From Acinetobacter sp. B51(2017) (lineage in GTDB: Bacteria; Pseudomonadota; Gammaproteobacteria; Pseudomonadales; Moraxellaceae), in assembly GCF_003711395.1 (NCBI RefSeq), contig NZ_PJRJ01000010.1, positions 1 through 64,000 on the forward strand: a DNA stretch of 64,000 nucleotides, in the 5' to 3' direction. Below, one piece after another: positions 33,772 through 46,267 of this stretch. Both the position numbers and the translations under genes were made by a program. The notes beneath the pieces were generated by a model. The model worked only from the letters and a program-made list of their open reading frames with translations. It made no database searches and was not told the DNA's origin. The stretch's first letter is position 1. Every line of letters starts with the position of its first letter.

Positions 33772-34362
33772 TTAGTCAAATGAAACCTGTGGTGCATTTT
33801 GTGCATTGGCATCAGCGCTAAAGTTTTCTTTGGTTTTCATGCCAATCACTTTTGCCGTCATCACCTGCGGGAATTGACGTGAGTAACTGTTAAAGTCTTG
33901 TACGCTGCTAATATAACGATTACGCGCCACCGCAATGCGGTTTTCAGTGCCTTCTAATTGCACTTGTAAATCACGGAATTGTTCATTGGCTTTTAAATCA
34001 GGATAATTTTCAGTCACAGCCAATAAACGTGATAAAGCGCTGGTCATTTGTGCTTGAGCTTGTTGATATTTTTCAAATAATGCGGGGTCTTCTAAGACTT
34101 CTTTATCGACTTTTAAACCGGCGACATTGGCACGCGCTTGGGTGACTTCAGTTAAAACTTGCTGTTCATGTTTGGCATAACCTTTTACCACATTGACCAA
34201 GTTGGGTACTAAATCGGCACGGCGTTGATATTGGTTTTGCACTTCTGCCCAAGATGCAGTGACTGCTTCATCTTTGACTTGCAAGGTGTTATAGCCACAG
34301 CCCGATAAAGTTAAGGTACTTGCCAAGGCAATGACTAAAGCTGATTTTTTCATAAAGTTCAT
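33772..34362 (-). CDS. lemA: LemA family protein
   Basis: 196 residues. The N-terminus has a signal/anchor segment and a lipobox-like LSGC, so it may be a lipoprotein facing the periplasm. The rest is the LemA helical bundle: WAEVQNQYQRRADLVPNLVN, TQARANVAGL, RLLAVTENYPDLKANEQF and a C-terminal amphipathic region. The start at 34362 has AGGA about 9 bases upstream. It is first in a LemA-TPM-TPM operon; the biochemical function of LemA is unknown. Confidence 0.9.
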   Translation of the reverse strand: MNFMKKSALVIALASTLTLSGCGYNTLQVKDEAVTASWAEVQNQYQRRADLVPNLVNVVKGYAKHEQQVLTEVTQARANVAGLKVDKEVLEDPALFEKYQQAQAQMTSALSRLLAVTENYPDLKANEQFRDLQVQLEGTENRIAVARNRYISSVQDFNSYSRQFPQVMTAKVIGMKTKENFSADANAQNAPQVSFD

Positions 34363-34521
34363 GCTGCTGTATCCTATGCTTTTTTTGTATTTGTAGAAAT
34401 TATAAGCATTGTAGACATAAACATTTCTAGGAATTGTTGTTTTTATTTAATTGGCATTTTGAATTGCCTAAAGCTGAGCCATTAGCGCTTTGAATTTAAA
34501 TTTTTCAAGCTCATGAACACC

Positions 34522-34552
34522 ATAAAAAAACCCGCTGAATGCGGGTTTTTCT
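34522..34552 (-). terminator. Rho-independent terminator of the gltBD operon
   Basis: Stem AAAACCCGC / GCGGGTTTT with loop TGAAT (minus: ATTCA), T run on the minus strand, 20 bases beyond the gltD stop. Confidence 0.85.
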
Positions 34553-34571
34553 TGAATGAATTTAAACGTTT

Positions 34572-36014
<1,443 letters not shown>

Positions 36015-36064
36015 TCAGCTGTTTTAGGTTGAGGCTGACATCTGCCTTTGTCTTGGTCGTGGAA

Positions 36065-39000
36065 TTATTGTGGATCTGCTTGAGTTGTTTTTAGTAAAGT
36101 CAGCAAGTTAGCAGCTTTTGGTTTTACCAACCAGAACTTACGACTATAGTAATCAAACTCATGGCGGATCTTGTACGCCCAAGCACTACCTGTTTCTTGA
36201 ATATGTTCATCTAAGATGCGTAGTAAGAAGGCTTTATGTTCTTCCATGGCTTCTGTAGAAATACGGTTCAGCTCAATCAGCTCATGGTTATAGTGATCGA
36301 CAAAGTCATTATCGAGATCAAGTACATAGGCAAAACCACCTGTCATACCTGCACCAAAGTTATGCCCGACTTTACCCAGCACTGTGACAATACCACCGGT
36401 CATATATTCACAGCAGTGATCGCCTGCACCTTCAATCACTGCAAAGGCACCTGAGTTACGTACTGCAAAACGCTCGCCTGCGGTACCTGCAGCAAATAAT
36501 TTACCGCCTGTTGCACCATATAGACAGGTGTTACCAATAATTGCGGTTTCTTGGCTTTGGAATGGTGAACCTTTTGGTGGGAAAATTGAGATACGACCAC
36601 CGGCCATACCTTTACCGACGTAATCGTTGGCATCGCCTTCTAAGCTAATATGTAAGCCGCCTGCGTTCCATACACCGAGTGATTGACCTGCAGTACCGGT
36701 TAAGTTCACTTTGACTGGATGCGCTTCCATGCTTAAGTTGCCATAACGACGCGCAATTTCACCTGAAATACGTGCACCAATTGAACGGTCACAGTTACCA
36801 ATCGTGAAGCGATATTTACCACCTGTACCAGCTTCAATCGCAGGCAACATTTCAGCAATCATTTGCTCAGCTAAGATGCCTTTATCAAATGGTTCATTGC
36901 CTTGTACTTCACAGTACTGCGCTTTGCCTTCTGCTGCAGGATGCGATTCAAGTAACGCACTTAAATCCAAATGCGCATGTTTGTCAGTTTCACCCGGTAA
37001 CATTTCTAGTAAATCTGTACGGCCAATCAAGTCTTTAAGGCTTGAAACACCAAGTGCCGCCAACCATTCACGGGTTTCTTCAGCAATAAAGGTGAAGAAA
37101 TTAATCAGCATTTGTGGCTCGCCAATATAATGCTCTTGGCGTAAATGGTCTTGTTGAGTTGCCACACCGGTTGCACAGTTGTTTAGGTGACAAATACGTA
37201 GGTATTTACAACCCAGTGCAATCATTGGGGTGGAGCCAAAACCAAAGCTTTCTGCACCCAAAATCGCAGCTTTGACTACATCAAGACCGGTTTTTAAACC
37301 GCCATCGGTTTGTACGCGTACTTTGCCACGTAGATCGTTGACGCGAAGCGCTTGATGCGCTTCAGACAGTCCTAATTCCCATGGCGAACCGGCATGGTGA
37401 ATTGAGGAAAGTGGAGATGCCGCTGTACCACCGTCATAACCTGAAATGGTAATGAAATCGGCATAGGCTTTCGCCACACCTGCCGCAATCGTACCAACAC
37501 CCGGCTCAGAAACAAGTTTCACCGACACCATCGCCTGTGGGTTAACTTGTTTTAAATCGAAGATCAACTGTGATAAATCTTCAATGGAGTAAATGTCGTG
37601 ATGCGGTGGCGGCGAAATGAGGGTAACGCCTGGTACAGAGTAACGTAAACGCGCAATTAAGCCATTCACTTTACCGCCCGGCAGCTGACCACCTTCACCT
37701 GGTTTTGCACCTTGTGCCACTTTAATCTGTAACACTTCTGCTGAGGTTAAATAAGCAGGTGTGACACCAAAGCGACCTGATGCAATTTGTTTGATTTTCG
37801 AGTTACGAATCGTGCCGTAACGCGCTGGGTCTTCACCGCCCTCACCTGAGTTGGAACGACCACCAATGGTGTTCATGGCAATCGCAATCGCTTCGTGTGC
37901 TTCTGGTGACAATGCACCAAGCGACATCCCAGCTGAGTCAAAACGCGGTAAAATTTCTTCTACTGATTCCACTTGTTCTACAGGAATCGAATTTTCTGTT
38001 TTAAGTTTAAGTAAATCACGAATCGTCGCAACAGGACGTGTGTTCACCAACTCTGCATATTCTTTAAAATCTGCATAATTACCTGAGCGCACTGCTTTGT
38101 GTAAGGCATTAATCACGTCTGGGTTAAAGGCATGATATTCCTTATCAAAGACAAACTTGAGCAAACCACCTTGTTCAATTGGCTTACGCGCTTTCCACGC
38201 TAGGCTTGCCAATTTTTTCTGATCATTTTCAAGGTCAACGAAAGTCGCCCCTTGAATACGGCTTGGTACACCAATAAAGCATTTATTCACGACTTCATTG
38301 GATAAGCCTACGGCTTCAAATAACTGACCGCCACGGTATGACGCAACCGTTGAAATACCCATCTTAGATAGAACTTTTAATAAGCCCTTTTCGATGCCTT
38401 TACGGAAGTTATTTTGTGCATACACTGGATCACCCAATAACTCACCCTTGGCGATTAAATCGTTAATCACGTCATAAGCAAGATATGGATAAATAGCTGT
38501 TGCACCAAAACCAAGTAACACAGCAAATTGATGCGGATCACGCGCAAAACCAGTTTCAATAATCAGGTTTGCGTCAGTACGTAAACCATTATTGATTAAA
38601 TAGTGATGCACCGCACCTGTCACCATCATGGCGTTGGCAGGTAAATAGCCTTCACGGATTTTTTTGTCCGATAGTACAAGTAAGGTTTTACCATCACGAA
38701 TCGCTTGTGCGGCCTCGATACAAATACGGGCAATCGCTGCTTCTAAGCCTTCAGTTTCTGCATAGTTCAGGTCAATATCGGCAATTTCATAGCCTTTACG
38801 ACCAATGGTGCGAATCTGATGCATTTTTGAATTGGACAGCACTGGGCTTGACACAATTAAACGATCGGCATGTTCAGGGCTTTGCTCAAACACGTTTTGC
38901 TCACGACCAAAACAGGTCTCAAGCGACATCACAATGGATTCACGTAATGGGTCAATTGGTGGATTGGTGACTTGAGCAAATTGCTGACGGAAATAATCCG

Positions 39001-40543
39001 ACACATGACGCACTTGACGCGATAACACCGCCATTGGCGTATCATCACCCATTGAGCCTACTGCTTCTTGACCGCTTTCTGCAATTGGACGTAGCAATTG
39101 GTCACGCTCTTCAAAGGTCACCATAAACATCTTTTGTGATGCTTTGAGTTGATCGCCTTTTAAGCCTTGATCACATAAATGCTCTTCAAGCTCTGGGCTA
39201 CCTTGTAAACGTACTGAATTTTCACGTAACCATTCACGGTAAGGACGCATGTTTTTCAGATGATTATTGACGTCTTTGGTGTCGAGCATTTTACCGGTTA
39301 AGGTATCAATCACCAGGATTTGACCCGGACCAACACGACCTTTTGAAATCACATCTTCAGGTTCATAACCCCAAACGCCAATTTCAGATGCAAGTGTGAT
39401 ATAGCCATTTTTAGTAATGACCCAACGCGCAGGACGTAAACCGTTACGATCAAGCATACAAATCGCATGACGACCATCTTGAATCACTAGACCTGCAGGA
39501 CCATCCCATGCTTCCATGTGCTTCGAGTTAAACTCGTAGAAGGCACGTAAGTCAGCATCTAGGGTTTCTACGTTTTGCCATGCGGGTGGCACAAGCATGC
39601 GTAAGGCACGGAATAAATCCATACCACCGCCCACCAATAATTCCAGCATGTTATCTAAGCTTGAAGAATCCGAACCAGTACGGTTTACAATTGGATTTAA
39701 ATCGGTGATGCCCGGTAACAGTGGGTTTTCAAATTTTGGTGTACGCGCTACAGCCCAGTTACGGTTCGCTGTAATGGTATTAATTTCACCATTATGCGCT
39801 AAATAGCGGAATGGCTGCGCTAAAGGCCAACGCGGTAAAGTGTTGGTCGAGAAGCGTTGGTGGAACACCACAATGTGCGAAGCTAAACGTGGATCAGCGA
39901 GGTCTAAATAGAAGTCGGCAATGTATACCGGCATCATTAAGCCTTTATAGCTAATTACAGTTGAGCATAAAGTGGTGACATAGAAGTATGGATCATTGAT
40001 TTGTTGTTCAGCACGACGACGCGCCATCACCAACTTACGGTTAAATTCAACTTCCGTTACACCCATTGGGCAGTTCACAAAGATTTGCTCAAATGCCGGT
40101 AAAGACTGCATTGCAATTGAACCTAAGGCATCGTTATTGGTCGGCACGACACGCCAACCAATGACACGGCAACCTTCTGCTTCAATTTCTTTAGTTAAAA
40201 TCTGTTTCGCAGCTAAAGCCAATGCTGGGTCTAAATTTAAAAATACAGTCCCCACAGCGAACACTTCGCTTAAGGTGATATCACTAATTTTTTTTGCTTC
40301 TTCACGGAAAAAAGCTTTTGGCATAGCCAATAATAAGCCACAACCATCACCTGTTTTGCCATCTGCGGCAATACCACCACGGTGGGTCATACAACTTAAA
40401 CTATGCATAGCAGTTTTGACTAAGTCATGGCTTGCATCACCCTGCATATGAGCGATTAAGCCGAAACCACAGTTATCTTTAAACTCATCGGGTTGATACA
40501 AACCTTGAGTGGGAGCTACATTGTGAGGCGATGGCATGTGCAT
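36065..40543 (-). CDS. gltB: Glutamate synthase large subunit GltB
   Basis: 1492 residues from the ATG at 40543 (GAAGGG 6-8 bases upstream); the frame is open to 40624 but that part lacks support. It makes two glutamates from glutamine and 2-oxoglutarate. The class II glutaminase nucleophile is Cys25 ([12 protein letters not shown]), so a 24-residue propeptide should be removed. The central FMN-binding synthase domain is followed by the 3Fe-4S motif [12 protein letters not shown] (about 1112-1123), and the C-terminal beta-helix has [16 protein letters not shown]. Cytoplasmic, with GltD. Ammonium assimilation; its promoter lies in the 386-base gap upstream. Confidence 0.96.
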   Translation of the reverse strand: MHMPSPHNVAPTQGLYQPDEFKDNCGFGLIAHMQGDASHDLVKTAMHSLSCMTHRGGIAADGKTGDGCGLLLAMPKAFFREEAKKISDITLSEVFAVGTVFLNLDPALALAAKQILTKEIEAEGCRVIGWRVVPTNNDALGSIAMQSLPAFEQIFVNCPMGVTEVEFNRKLVMARRRAEQQINDPYFYVTTLCSTVISYKGLMMPVYIADFYLDLADPRLASHIVVFHQRFSTNTLPRWPLAQPFRYLAHNGEINTITANRNWAVARTPKFENPLLPGITDLNPIVNRTGSDSSSLDNMLELLVGGGMDLFRALRMLVPPAWQNVETLDADLRAFYEFNSKHMEAWDGPAGLVIQDGRHAICMLDRNGLRPARWVITKNGYITLASEIGVWGYEPEDVISKGRVGPGQILVIDTLTGKMLDTKDVNNHLKNMRPYREWLRENSVRLQGSPELEEHLCDQGLKGDQLKASQKMFMVTFEERDQLLRPIAESGQEAVGSMGDDTPMAVLSRQVRHVSDYFRQQFAQVTNPPIDPLRESIVMSLETCFGREQNVFEQSPEHADRLIVSSPVLSNSKMHQIRTIGRKGYEIADIDLNYAETEGLEAAIARICIEAAQAIRDGKTLLVLSDKKIREGYLPANAMMVTGAVHHYLINNGLRTDANLIIETGFARDPHQFAVLLGFGATAIYPYLAYDVINDLIAKGELLGDPVYAQNNFRKGIEKGLLKVLSKMGISTVASYRGGQLFEAVGLSNEVVNKCFIGVPSRIQGATFVDLENDQKKLASLAWKARKPIEQGGLLKFVFDKEYHAFNPDVINALHKAVRSGNYADFKEYAELVNTRPVATIRDLLKLKTENSIPVEQVESVEEILPRFDSAGMSLGALSPEAHEAIAIAMNTIGGRSNSGEGGEDPARYGTIRNSKIKQIASGRFGVTPAYLTSAEVLQIKVAQGAKPGEGGQLPGGKVNGLIARLRYSVPGVTLISPPPHHDIYSIEDLSQLIFDLKQVNPQAMVSVKLVSEPGVGTIAAGVAKAYADFITISGYDGGTAASPLSSIHHAGSPWELGLSEAHQALRVNDLRGKVRVQTDGGLKTGLDVVKAAILGAESFGFGSTPMIALGCKYLRICHLNNCATGVATQQDHLRQEHYIGEPQMLINFFTFIAEETREWLAALGVSSLKDLIGRTDLLEMLPGETDKHAHLDLSALLESHPAAEGKAQYCEVQGNEPFDKGILAEQMIAEMLPAIEAGTGGKYRFTIGNCDRSIGARISGEIARRYGNLSMEAHPVKVNLTGTAGQSLGVWNAGGLHISLEGDANDYVGKGMAGGRISIFPPKGSPFQSQETAIIGNTCLYGATGGKLFAAGTAGERFAVRNSGAFAVIEGAGDHCCEYMTGGIVTVLGKVGHNFGAGMTGGFAYVLDLDNDFVDHYNHELIELNRISTEAMEEHKAFLLRILDEHIQETGSAWAYKIRHEFDYYSRKFWLVKPKAANLLTLLKTTQADPQ

Positions 40544-40929
40544 AGCGTACCCTTCTTGCAGGGCCCATAAATGGGCAATTAACAGTTCATTTTTTTGTTG
40601 GGTGTGGTCCTGTTTGACGAACAACTACAGCTAAGATCAAAGCACTTTTTTAACGCAGTGCAATGCACAGTTTTTGCAGTGTGTCGCGCCAAAACGGGGA
40701 CATTTACTCAATTCATGCACCAATTAAGCAAAAAGAATGCCAATATTTTTATTTGACTGTTAATACGCTTATTTGTCGAATTATTTGTTTTTAGGTTTAT
40801 CGACAAGATGGGATGTGTTGTTCTTTTTGCACCATATATGGGCACTTAATTATAGTTATAACTGACTATGCGCCATTTTAGAACAAATTTTCAGCTAAAA
40901 ATTGCACTCAATTGTGACGTAGTTATATA
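40544..40929. promoter_or_regulatory. Intergenic region upstream of gltB
   Basis: 386 AT-rich bases between the SPOR-protein stop and gltB. No convincing ORF, terminator hairpin or tRNA is present. It must carry the gltB promoter; short palindromic patches occur (for example TTATAGTTATAAC near 40850) but I cannot assign a factor to any of them. Confidence 0.35.
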
Positions 40930-41844
40930 TTAGTGTTGGCTTTGGCTATGACTTTGTTCGATATCAACCACATTACCATGTTGATCACGACGGACTACAG
41001 TCGTTGAGGTCGTCGCCTTATCAGGGCTAATTACAGGTGCTTCTTGTGTTTGGGCTGGACGTGCTGGGGCAGAATTGCTAGGAGTTGCTGGTTTAGCAGT
41101 AGAAGCAGGTTTATTCGTTGGTGCTGGATTATTTTTGGCCTGTGCAGCTAAACGTTGTTGATTGATTAAAGCACGACGTTTCGCTTCTGCTAATACCGTT
41201 TCATCCACAACAGGTACCGCAGCAGGACGTAATTTTACTGCATACAGCTTGTGATTTAGACCTAACTCATCAGATCCCATATCATTGACAAAATCTTTAT
41301 AGCTGTTCAGCGCTACCACATGCGGCTGCACCGACTTAGGTAAAGCTATGTTAAGAGTAGCTAAAGCATTTTTCGCTTCACTTTCATTGTTATATATTCC
41401 ATATAACAATACATATTGTTCAGCTTGGTTCTCACCACTTAAACGAATATAGCGATAATCTTTGCGTGATTCTTGTTTCTTTAAAAAAGTATTAATGATT
41501 TGTTCTTCTGAAACCCGAAACAGCTCAATCACATATTTCTTTTTGTTGTCTTCGATAAATTTATTGCCACGAAATTCGGCTTCGTGTGTGCCTGTTGCTA
41601 CAACACGCGTGGTCATCTCTAAAGGACGTACTTCCTCGAGCAAGCCACCTAAATGCGTTGTTGCTGCTACTTTTTCAGGTTGAATTTGTACTGCAACATC
41701 AATGGCTGTAGGCACTTCAACCAACTCAAGTTGGTCTTTGTCGGTAATCGCCCATGCCACTAAGGCGAAAAATAAGCACAGCAATCCGCATACTAACCAG
41801 ATAGTATTGTGCATTTTTTGCTTAGATGTGCGGATTGCTGCCAT
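40930..41844 (-). CDS. SPOR-type single-pass membrane protein
   Basis: 304 residues. One transmembrane segment near the N-terminus (NTIWLVCGLLCLFFALVAW, about 13-31) with a short cytoplasmic start, then a periplasmic part. A SPOR-like domain is seen at about 105-190 (SRKDYRYIRLSGENQAEQYV, YGIYNNESEAKNALATLN), then a Pro/Ala/Lys-rich low-complexity tail. SPOR domains bind peptidoglycan lacking stem peptides at division sites. It is the last gene of a run pilMNOPQ-aroK-aroB-SPOR, 8 bases after aroB, similar to the damX position in enterics. It is likely a DamX-like septal protein, though not provable here. Confidence 0.82.
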   Translation of the reverse strand: MAAIRTSKQKMHNTIWLVCGLLCLFFALVAWAITDKDQLELVEVPTAIDVAVQIQPEKVAATTHLGGLLEEVRPLEMTTRVVATGTHEAEFRGNKFIEDNKKKYVIELFRVSEEQIINTFLKKQESRKDYRYIRLSGENQAEQYVLLYGIYNNESEAKNALATLNIALPKSVQPHVVALNSYKDFVNDMGSDELGLNHKLYAVKLRPAAVPVVDETVLAEAKRRALINQQRLAAQAKNNPAPTNKPASTAKPATPSNSAPARPAQTQEAPVISPDKATTSTTVVRRDQHGNVVDIEQSHSQSQH

Positions 41845-41852
41845 GATTAACC

Positions 41853-42932
41853 TTATTCTTGATTGGCCAAAATTGCCTGTTGCATTAATTCTACATCAAA
41901 TTCTTTGGTAATAACCGCTTGACCCAGTTGCTGCATTAAGACCAAACGCAATTGACCATTTAAGACTTTTTTGTCATGCGCCATAAAGGCTAAAAATTCA
42001 TCTAATGGAATTTTAGGACAAACGATCGGTAAATTGGCGCGAGAAATGATTTTTTTTGTACGCTCTAAATCATCTAACGAGATCCACCCCATACGTTGGG
42101 ACAGATCGGCTGCCATGACCATGCCTGTGGCCACTGCTTCGCCATGTAACCATTCGCCATAACCTAAATAAGATTCGATGGCATGACCAAAGGTATGGCC
42201 TAAATTCAGTAAGGCACGTTCGCCTTGCTCTTTTTCATCATTGGCAACAATACGTGCTTTATGGGCACATGAACGATAAACCGCTTCGGCAAGTAAGGTC
42301 GCATCACCAGCAACCAATTGTTCCATGTGGGTTTCAAGCCATGCTAAAAACTCAATATCACCGAGTAAAGCATATTTAATCACTTCGGCTAAACCCGCAG
42401 AAAGTTCACGTGGCGGCAGTGTTTTTAACTGCGACATATCCGCCAATACCACTTGTGGCTGTTGGAAAGCACCAATCATGTTTTTACCCAAAGGATGGTT
42501 AATGCCTGTTTTGCCACCAACGCTTGAATCCACTTGTGATAGCAGCGTGGTCGGCACTTGAATAAAATACACACCACGTTGGAAAGCAGCCGAAGCAAAG
42601 CCTGCCATGTCGCCAATCACACCACCACCTAAAGCCAGCACCGTACAGTCACGGTTAAAACCAGCTTCGAGTAATGCGTTAAAAATTAAGTTTAAATGCT
42701 CAATATCTTTAAATTTTTCACCATCAGGCAAAATACACGTTGCCACCGTTTTATCCAAAGCTTCAATTGCAGTCACATAATGCTGCAAATACAACGGCGC
42801 TACCGTGGTATTGCTCACAATCATCACTTGACGACCTTTGATATAGGGCTTGAGTAATGCTTGTGGATTTAAATCACTGCCAATAAAGATCGGATAACGA
42901 CGATCACCGAGTTCAACGTGTAAAGTTTGCAT
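41853..42932 (-). CDS. aroB: 3-dehydroquinate synthase
   Basis: 359 residues from the ATG at 42932, matching the AroB start [18 protein letters not shown]. It cyclises DAHP to 3-dehydroquinate with NAD+ and a divalent metal (shikimate pathway, step 2). Seen: [32 protein letters not shown] (NAD-binding), [19 protein letters not shown], and the metal-binding HTFGHAIE. It overlaps nothing; aroK ends 14 bases upstream. The 5' ribosome site is weak, perhaps compensated by coupling to aroK. Confidence 0.96.
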   Translation of the reverse strand: MQTLHVELGDRRYPIFIGSDLNPQALLKPYIKGRQVMIVSNTTVAPLYLQHYVTAIEALDKTVATCILPDGEKFKDIEHLNLIFNALLEAGFNRDCTVLALGGGVIGDMAGFASAAFQRGVYFIQVPTTLLSQVDSSVGGKTGINHPLGKNMIGAFQQPQVVLADMSQLKTLPPRELSAGLAEVIKYALLGDIEFLAWLETHMEQLVAGDATLLAEAVYRSCAHKARIVANDEKEQGERALLNLGHTFGHAIESYLGYGEWLHGEAVATGMVMAADLSQRMGWISLDDLERTKKIISRANLPIVCPKIPLDEFLAFMAHDKKVLNGQLRLVLMQQLGQAVITKEFDVELMQQAILANQE

Positions 42933-42945
42933 GATTAAAGATCGC

Positions 42946-43497
42946 TTATTTAACTTGGGCTTGAGGTGCTTGAACAATTAAGGTGAGGATTTTTTGTGCT
43001 AAATCACGCGCCGCACCTTGATTGGTTTCGATAATATAATGTGCCACTTCACGATATAAAGGATCACGTATTTCAAGTAATTCACGTAACTTTTGTTCCG
43101 GGTTTTCAACTTGTAATAAAGGACGGTTTTTATCGCGATAAGTACGCTGTAACTGAATTTCGACGGGAGTATATAGATAAACAACAATACCACGTTGTTT
43201 TAAGAACTGACGATTAGGTGCTTGGGTCACTGCCCCACCACCAGTGGCGAGCACCAGCTCTGAACGGGCGGTGAGTTCATCAATCACTGCAGTCTCGCGG
43301 CCACGAAAGCCAAGTTCACCCTCTTTTTCGAAGATCCATGGAATTGCGGCTCCAGTTTTACGTTCAATCTCGTGATCACTGTCAACAAACTCACGTCCTA
43401 ACAGCTCTGCTAAATGTCGACCAACCGTCGTCTTACCCGCCCCCATGGGCCCTACCAAATAAATATTTGGTAGGGTGTCAAACTCATTGCTTGGCAA
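42946..43497 (-). CDS. aroK: Shikimate kinase
   Basis: 183 residues. It phosphorylates shikimate with ATP (step 5). The Walker A is [15 protein letters not shown], with [11 protein letters not shown] (shikimate/Mg) and GFRGRET and ATGGGAV following; the lid has RDKNRPLLQ. Cytoplasmic. It lies 37 bases after pilQ and 14 bases before aroB, the conserved pilQ-aroK-aroB order of gammaproteobacteria. Confidence 0.96.
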   Translation of the reverse strand: MPSNEFDTLPNIYLVGPMGAGKTTVGRHLAELLGREFVDSDHEIERKTGAAIPWIFEKEGELGFRGRETAVIDELTARSELVLATGGGAVTQAPNRQFLKQRGIVVYLYTPVEIQLQRTYRDKNRPLLQVENPEQKLRELLEIRDPLYREVAHYIIETNQGAARDLAQKILTLIVQAPQAQVK

Positions 43498-43534
43498 GGA
43501 GTCACCTATTAATTTTGCTTAAATTGAAAATATA

Positions 43535-45727
43535 TTAATGATTTCTTGAAACACTGTCATTAACAATTCGCGGTGTAACAAAAATCAATAGCTCACGCTT
43601 ATCTTCAGATTTCAGATCCTTACGGAATAAACGACCCACATATGGCAAATCACCTAAGAAAGGTACTTTGGTTTGTTGAGTTTGGGTTTCTTGTTCGAAT
43701 ATTCCACCAAGCACCACGGTTTCGCCGTTATTGACCAACACATTGGTATTAATTTCATTTTTATTTAAAATGATTTCACCGTTTGGTGCTGTGCCTGATG
43801 GTGAGTCACTATTGATCAGTAACTGCATTTGTACTTTGCCATCTGGGGTAATGCTTGGAGTCACTTCTAAGCTTAACAATGCATCTTTAAATTGGGTATC
43901 TGCTGTGGTACCGCCACCTGTGGTAGTGGTAGTTTGATACGGAATCTGTTGACCCGATGCCACTTTAGCTTGTTGTTTATCTGCAGTTAGAACTTTTGGT
44001 GTAGAAATTACTTCACCATAACCATCTGATTGTAAAGCAGATAGCTCAAGATCAAGCATAAAGTCAGATAAGCTAATTAAACCAAATGCGACACGACCTG
44101 CTGCATTTGCTACGCCTAAGTCGACGTTTAAGTTATCTGGACGTTGGATATCATAGCCACCGTTTTCATTCGGTTCACCACGTAAATCCCACAGCGTTTG
44201 CTCGCTACCACCAACGAGCAAGTTATTGTTTTTGTTAATTCCTTGTGACACTAAGCCCCATTTCACGCCCATTTCTTTGGTGAAATCAGTTGAGGCACGC
44301 ACAATACGCGCTTCGACCATCACTTGTTTTACAGAAACATCCAGCAGATCAATCATCTTACGAATTTGATCAATCTTGGCTGAGGTATCGTTAATAATTA
44401 AGGTATTGGTACGTGGGTCAACCGAGGCTGTACCACGTGGGCTCAGTAAAGAACCGACGCTATCCCCGAGTAAATCGCTATCGGCTGTATTTGTGCTGCT
44501 ACTCCCACCACGATTGCTGGCATTGCGTCCTTCGACGATTAATTTTTCAATATCAGCAGCTTTGGCATAGTTGAGCTGAATATATTCAGTTTGTAATGGG
44601 GCAAGTTTGATGCTTTGTGCAATGGCTTTCGCTTCTTCTTCTTCCGCTTTAGTTAATTCAGCTAAGGGCGCAATCCAAATCACGTTGCCATTACGACGTT
44701 TATCTAAATTTTTAGTTTTTAGAATAATATCTAAAGCTTGATCCCACGGCACATCTTTTAAGCGCAAGGTAATATTGCCTTGTACTGTATCGGCTGCCAC
44801 CATGTTAATGCCAGTAAAGTCAGCTAATAATTGCAATACACGGCGCACTTCGATGTCTTGGAAATCGAGTGAGATTTTCTTACCATTATAATGCTGTACA
44901 GTACGTGTCACTGCTTGCTGTGCGGTTGCAGTACTACGATCCACTGGACGCTTAACCGAAATGGTCAGCTTGTTTTCAGCTTGGTATGCCATGTATTCAT
45001 AACTACCCGAAGTCTGAATCGTGACTACACCACTACCCCCACTGTTTTGTGCATCAATGGTCGAGGCAGGCGTAGCAAAGTCATTGACATTTAAACGACG
45101 TGCTAAGTGAGTCGGGACTTTATTGCCCACAGTACGCACTACAATTTTGCTACCTTGCTGCTGTACATCTACAGGGGTATTGCGTCCTGCAAGATCAATC
45201 ACCACCAGACCTTCGCCTGCTGCACCACGTTCAAAGCCAATATTGGTAATGCCTTGGGCTTCTTTAACCGTGGCAACAGGTGCAGCTGTACTGCTGCTAG
45301 TGCTAGTTGGGTTAATTTTTAAAATATAAGTGTTGCCTTCTACACGCGTGGTAAACGCACCTGCATCAGCCAAATTAATGTTTAAACGCGCACGCTGCGC
45401 ATCTGACATTACTTCTAAATTGCTCGCTTCTTTGGTGGCAATAGTAATATTATTTTGTTTTAAGCTTTGGGTGGCTTTTTCAAAATCTAACACCAAACGT
45501 GCTGGGTTTTCTAGTTGATAGGCTTGTGGCTCTGGGGGAATACCATTAAACATGACACGAATTTCTGTGCCTTGATTGGGTACTTGCATAGGCACAATAT
45601 TGGTAATGCTGACTTGTGCATTTGCCACTTGCATGACTGCCATTGCTACTGTTGCCATCGAAAACTGACGCAATAAATTCATGGTATTACCATCCCCAAA
45701 AATAAAATCTTTCACACTATTGTTCAT
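43535..45727 (-). CDS. pilQ: Type IV pilus secretin PilQ
   Basis: 730 residues from 45727 (AAGGA 7 bases upstream); a second in-frame ATG at 45682 also has a ribosome site (GGGGAT) and gives a neater signal peptide (MNLLRQFSMATVAMAVMQV), so the true start is uncertain. Two AMIN-type peptidoglycan-binding regions lie in the first ~270 residues, then N-domains (ISLDFQDIEVRRVLQLLADF, about 290), and the secretin barrel (about 480-725, VPFLGDLPYVGRLFR at the end). It forms the outer-membrane pore for the pilus and for DNA uptake. It is preceded by pilM-pilP. Confidence 0.94.
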   Translation of the reverse strand: MNNSVKDFIFGDGNTMNLLRQFSMATVAMAVMQVANAQVSITNIVPMQVPNQGTEIRVMFNGIPPEPQAYQLENPARLVLDFEKATQSLKQNNITIATKEASNLEVMSDAQRARLNINLADAGAFTTRVEGNTYILKINPTSTSSSTAAPVATVKEAQGITNIGFERGAAGEGLVVIDLAGRNTPVDVQQQGSKIVVRTVGNKVPTHLARRLNVNDFATPASTIDAQNSGGSGVVTIQTSGSYEYMAYQAENKLTISVKRPVDRSTATAQQAVTRTVQHYNGKKISLDFQDIEVRRVLQLLADFTGINMVAADTVQGNITLRLKDVPWDQALDIILKTKNLDKRRNGNVIWIAPLAELTKAEEEEAKAIAQSIKLAPLQTEYIQLNYAKAADIEKLIVEGRNASNRGGSSSTNTADSDLLGDSVGSLLSPRGTASVDPRTNTLIINDTSAKIDQIRKMIDLLDVSVKQVMVEARIVRASTDFTKEMGVKWGLVSQGINKNNNLLVGGSEQTLWDLRGEPNENGGYDIQRPDNLNVDLGVANAAGRVAFGLISLSDFMLDLELSALQSDGYGEVISTPKVLTADKQQAKVASGQQIPYQTTTTTGGGTTADTQFKDALLSLEVTPSITPDGKVQMQLLINSDSPSGTAPNGEIILNKNEINTNVLVNNGETVVLGGIFEQETQTQQTKVPFLGDLPYVGRLFRKDLKSEDKRELLIFVTPRIVNDSVSRNH

Positions 45728-45736
45728 TGTTATTCC

Positions 45737-46267
45737 TTAAGGCGCTGCAGCACCCAGCAGTACCAGACTACGTGGACGTTCTAAATAACCTTCACGACCA
45801 TCAGGAATGATTTCGATCAGATCAATTTGCGTTGGTGTAATGCGTACCACGCGACCATGATTGTTGCCCATATAACTGCCAATTTGTACGCGCTCTAATT
45901 CACCATCAGGCGTTTGAATGACCGCGGTAATTTTACCTAAGTTATTGAGCATACTGCCTTTCATGTTCAGGCTTTCCAGTGCATAACTTTCGAGTGGCTG
46001 TGGTGCGCGTGAGAAGTTTGGAAAGACGCGTTTACCTGCCATAATTTTCAGCTCTGCCGCCAAAGAAGTAGGCATAAACGGACTTTTTAATTGATGCGCA
46101 GCATAATCAAAAGTCGGAACAGGCATAAAAACAGGTGCGGGTTCAATTGGTAATGGCGGTTGATTACGAATTTCCGCCATCTGTTGATTGACTGCGTCAA
46201 TTCGTGAATCACAGCCCACTAATGCCAATCCCAGCAAGAGGCTTAAGCTAATTTTGCTCATCTGCAT
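45737..46267 (-). CDS. pilP: Pilus assembly lipoprotein PilP
   Basis: 176 residues with a lipobox (LVGC, Cys at residue 19). PilP connects the PilN-PilO inner-membrane complex to PilQ. A proline-rich flexible linker (NQPPLPIEPAPVFMPVP) is followed by the C-terminal beta domain (SLNMKGSMLNNLGKITAVIQ, VQIGSYMGNNHGRVVRIT). The start overlaps the pilO stop by one base (TAATG). Confidence 0.95.
   Translation of the reverse strand: MQMSKISLSLLLGLALVGCDSRIDAVNQQMAEIRNQPPLPIEPAPVFMPVPTFDYAAHQLKSPFMPTSLAAELKIMAGKRVFPNFSRAPQPLESYALESLNMKGSMLNNLGKITAVIQTPDGELERVQIGSYMGNNHGRVVRITPTQIDLIEIIPDGREGYLERPRSLVLLGAAAP

Noticed and set aside
36236..36454. Small antisense frame near the gltB 3' end as a possible regulatory gene
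   Set aside because: No start signals, no conservation argument, and the region is explained by gltB.
39996..40451. 151-codon plus-strand frame opposite gltB
   Set aside because: Antisense to the conserved glutaminase domain; no family features. Other similar frames within gltB, gltD and pilQ were left out for the same reason.
40640..40720. Short repeats near CAGTGCAATGCACAG as an operator or riboswitch
   Set aside because: The arms are too short and no known fold was recognised; could be chance in an AT-rich spacer.
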